DNA of 7,559 bases from an uncultured Pseudomonadota bacterium (GTDB lineage Bacteria > Pseudomonadota > Gammaproteobacteria > Burkholderiales > Usitatibacteraceae). Positions 7,550 to 7,559 of the stretch are shown here, piece after piece. The notes beneath the pieces are model-generated. The model was not told the origin of the DNA. It made no database searches and worked only from the letters and a program-made list of their open reading frames with translations. The position numbers and the translations under genes are program-made. The DNA lies in contig CAMPHL010000113.1 of the NCBI GenBank assembly GCA_946885905.1, positions 1 to 7,559 on the forward strand, read 5' to 3'. Position 1 is the first letter of the stretch. The number at the start of each line of letters is the position of its first letter.

Positions 7550-7559
7550 GTCTTCGCGC
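7462..7559 (-). CDS. C-terminal end of a nucleotidyl/glycosyltransferase-like protein (partial)
   Basis: The minus strand entering at the right edge encodes, in a frame different from DUF3047, AKTWKELETFWDIDRPEDYE followed by RLVRSGLLRSS and a TGA at 7462-7464. Third positions are strongly G/C (AAG GAG CTG ... GAC ATC GAC CGG), unlike the overlapping DUF3047 frame. DxDxPEDxxRL close to the C-terminus is typical of GT-A-fold NTP transferases: MobA/CofC-like enzymes, MocA, and the group called rSAM/selenodomain-associated transferase 1 (TIGR04282). The start and catalytic part lie outside the window, so the exact family is unresolved. The gene overlaps the likely DUF3047 start by 88 bases (ATG) or 67 bases (TTG), so the two are surely co-transcribed. 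Confidence 0.65.
   Translation of the reverse strand, partial: AKTWKELETFWDIDRPEDYERLVRSGLLRSS

Overview
The window is a compact, GC-rich, housekeeping-type stretch of a proteobacterial chromosome, most likely a betaproteobacterium. The L19, S16, Ffh and TrmD sequences and the gene order corB-ypjD / ffh-rpsP-rimM-trmD-rplS support this. Coding density is very high, and I see no tRNA, rRNA, CRISPR array, insertion sequence or prophage signal. The species cannot be fixed from the sequence alone.

Minus strand, 3484 down to 1: ffh (signal recognition particle GTPase), then, after a 178-base gap holding a TATAAT promoter and a hairpin-rich leader, the classic ribosome operon rpsP (S16), rimM (30S maturation factor), trmD (tRNA m1G37 methyltransferase) and rplS (L19, cut by the window edge). 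rimM and trmD are joined by a 4-base GTGA overlap. The only usable upstream start of rimM lies 50 bases inside rpsP. This set serves protein targeting, 30S assembly, reading-frame maintenance and the 50S subunit.

Plus strand, 3529 to 5670: ypjD (eight-helix membrane protein of the cytochrome c assembly / CcsA-HemX superfamily) and corB (CNNM/CorB-type transporter with DUF21, paired CBS and CorC_HlyC domains, TTG start). They diverge from ffh across a 44-base gap. An extended -10 element for ffh appears to lie inside the ypjD coding sequence.

Minus strand, 7559 down to 5667: three tightly packed genes that read as one operon. These are the C-terminus of a nucleotidyl/glycosyltransferase-like protein (stop at 7462), an exported DUF3047 protein, and a stand-alone FAD-dependent oxidoreductase of the type found elsewhere fused to SelD (selenide, water dikinase). 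The last two share an ATGA junction, and the oxidoreductase stop codon overlaps the corB stop in a CTAG. This operon is the accessory and least understood part of the window and the best lead for an undescribed pathway.

Other points for a second look are a 7-residue insertion in the catalytic linker of TrmD, loss of the YYW signature of the RimM PRC-barrel domain, and two mutually exclusive hairpins just upstream of the rpsP ribosome binding site.
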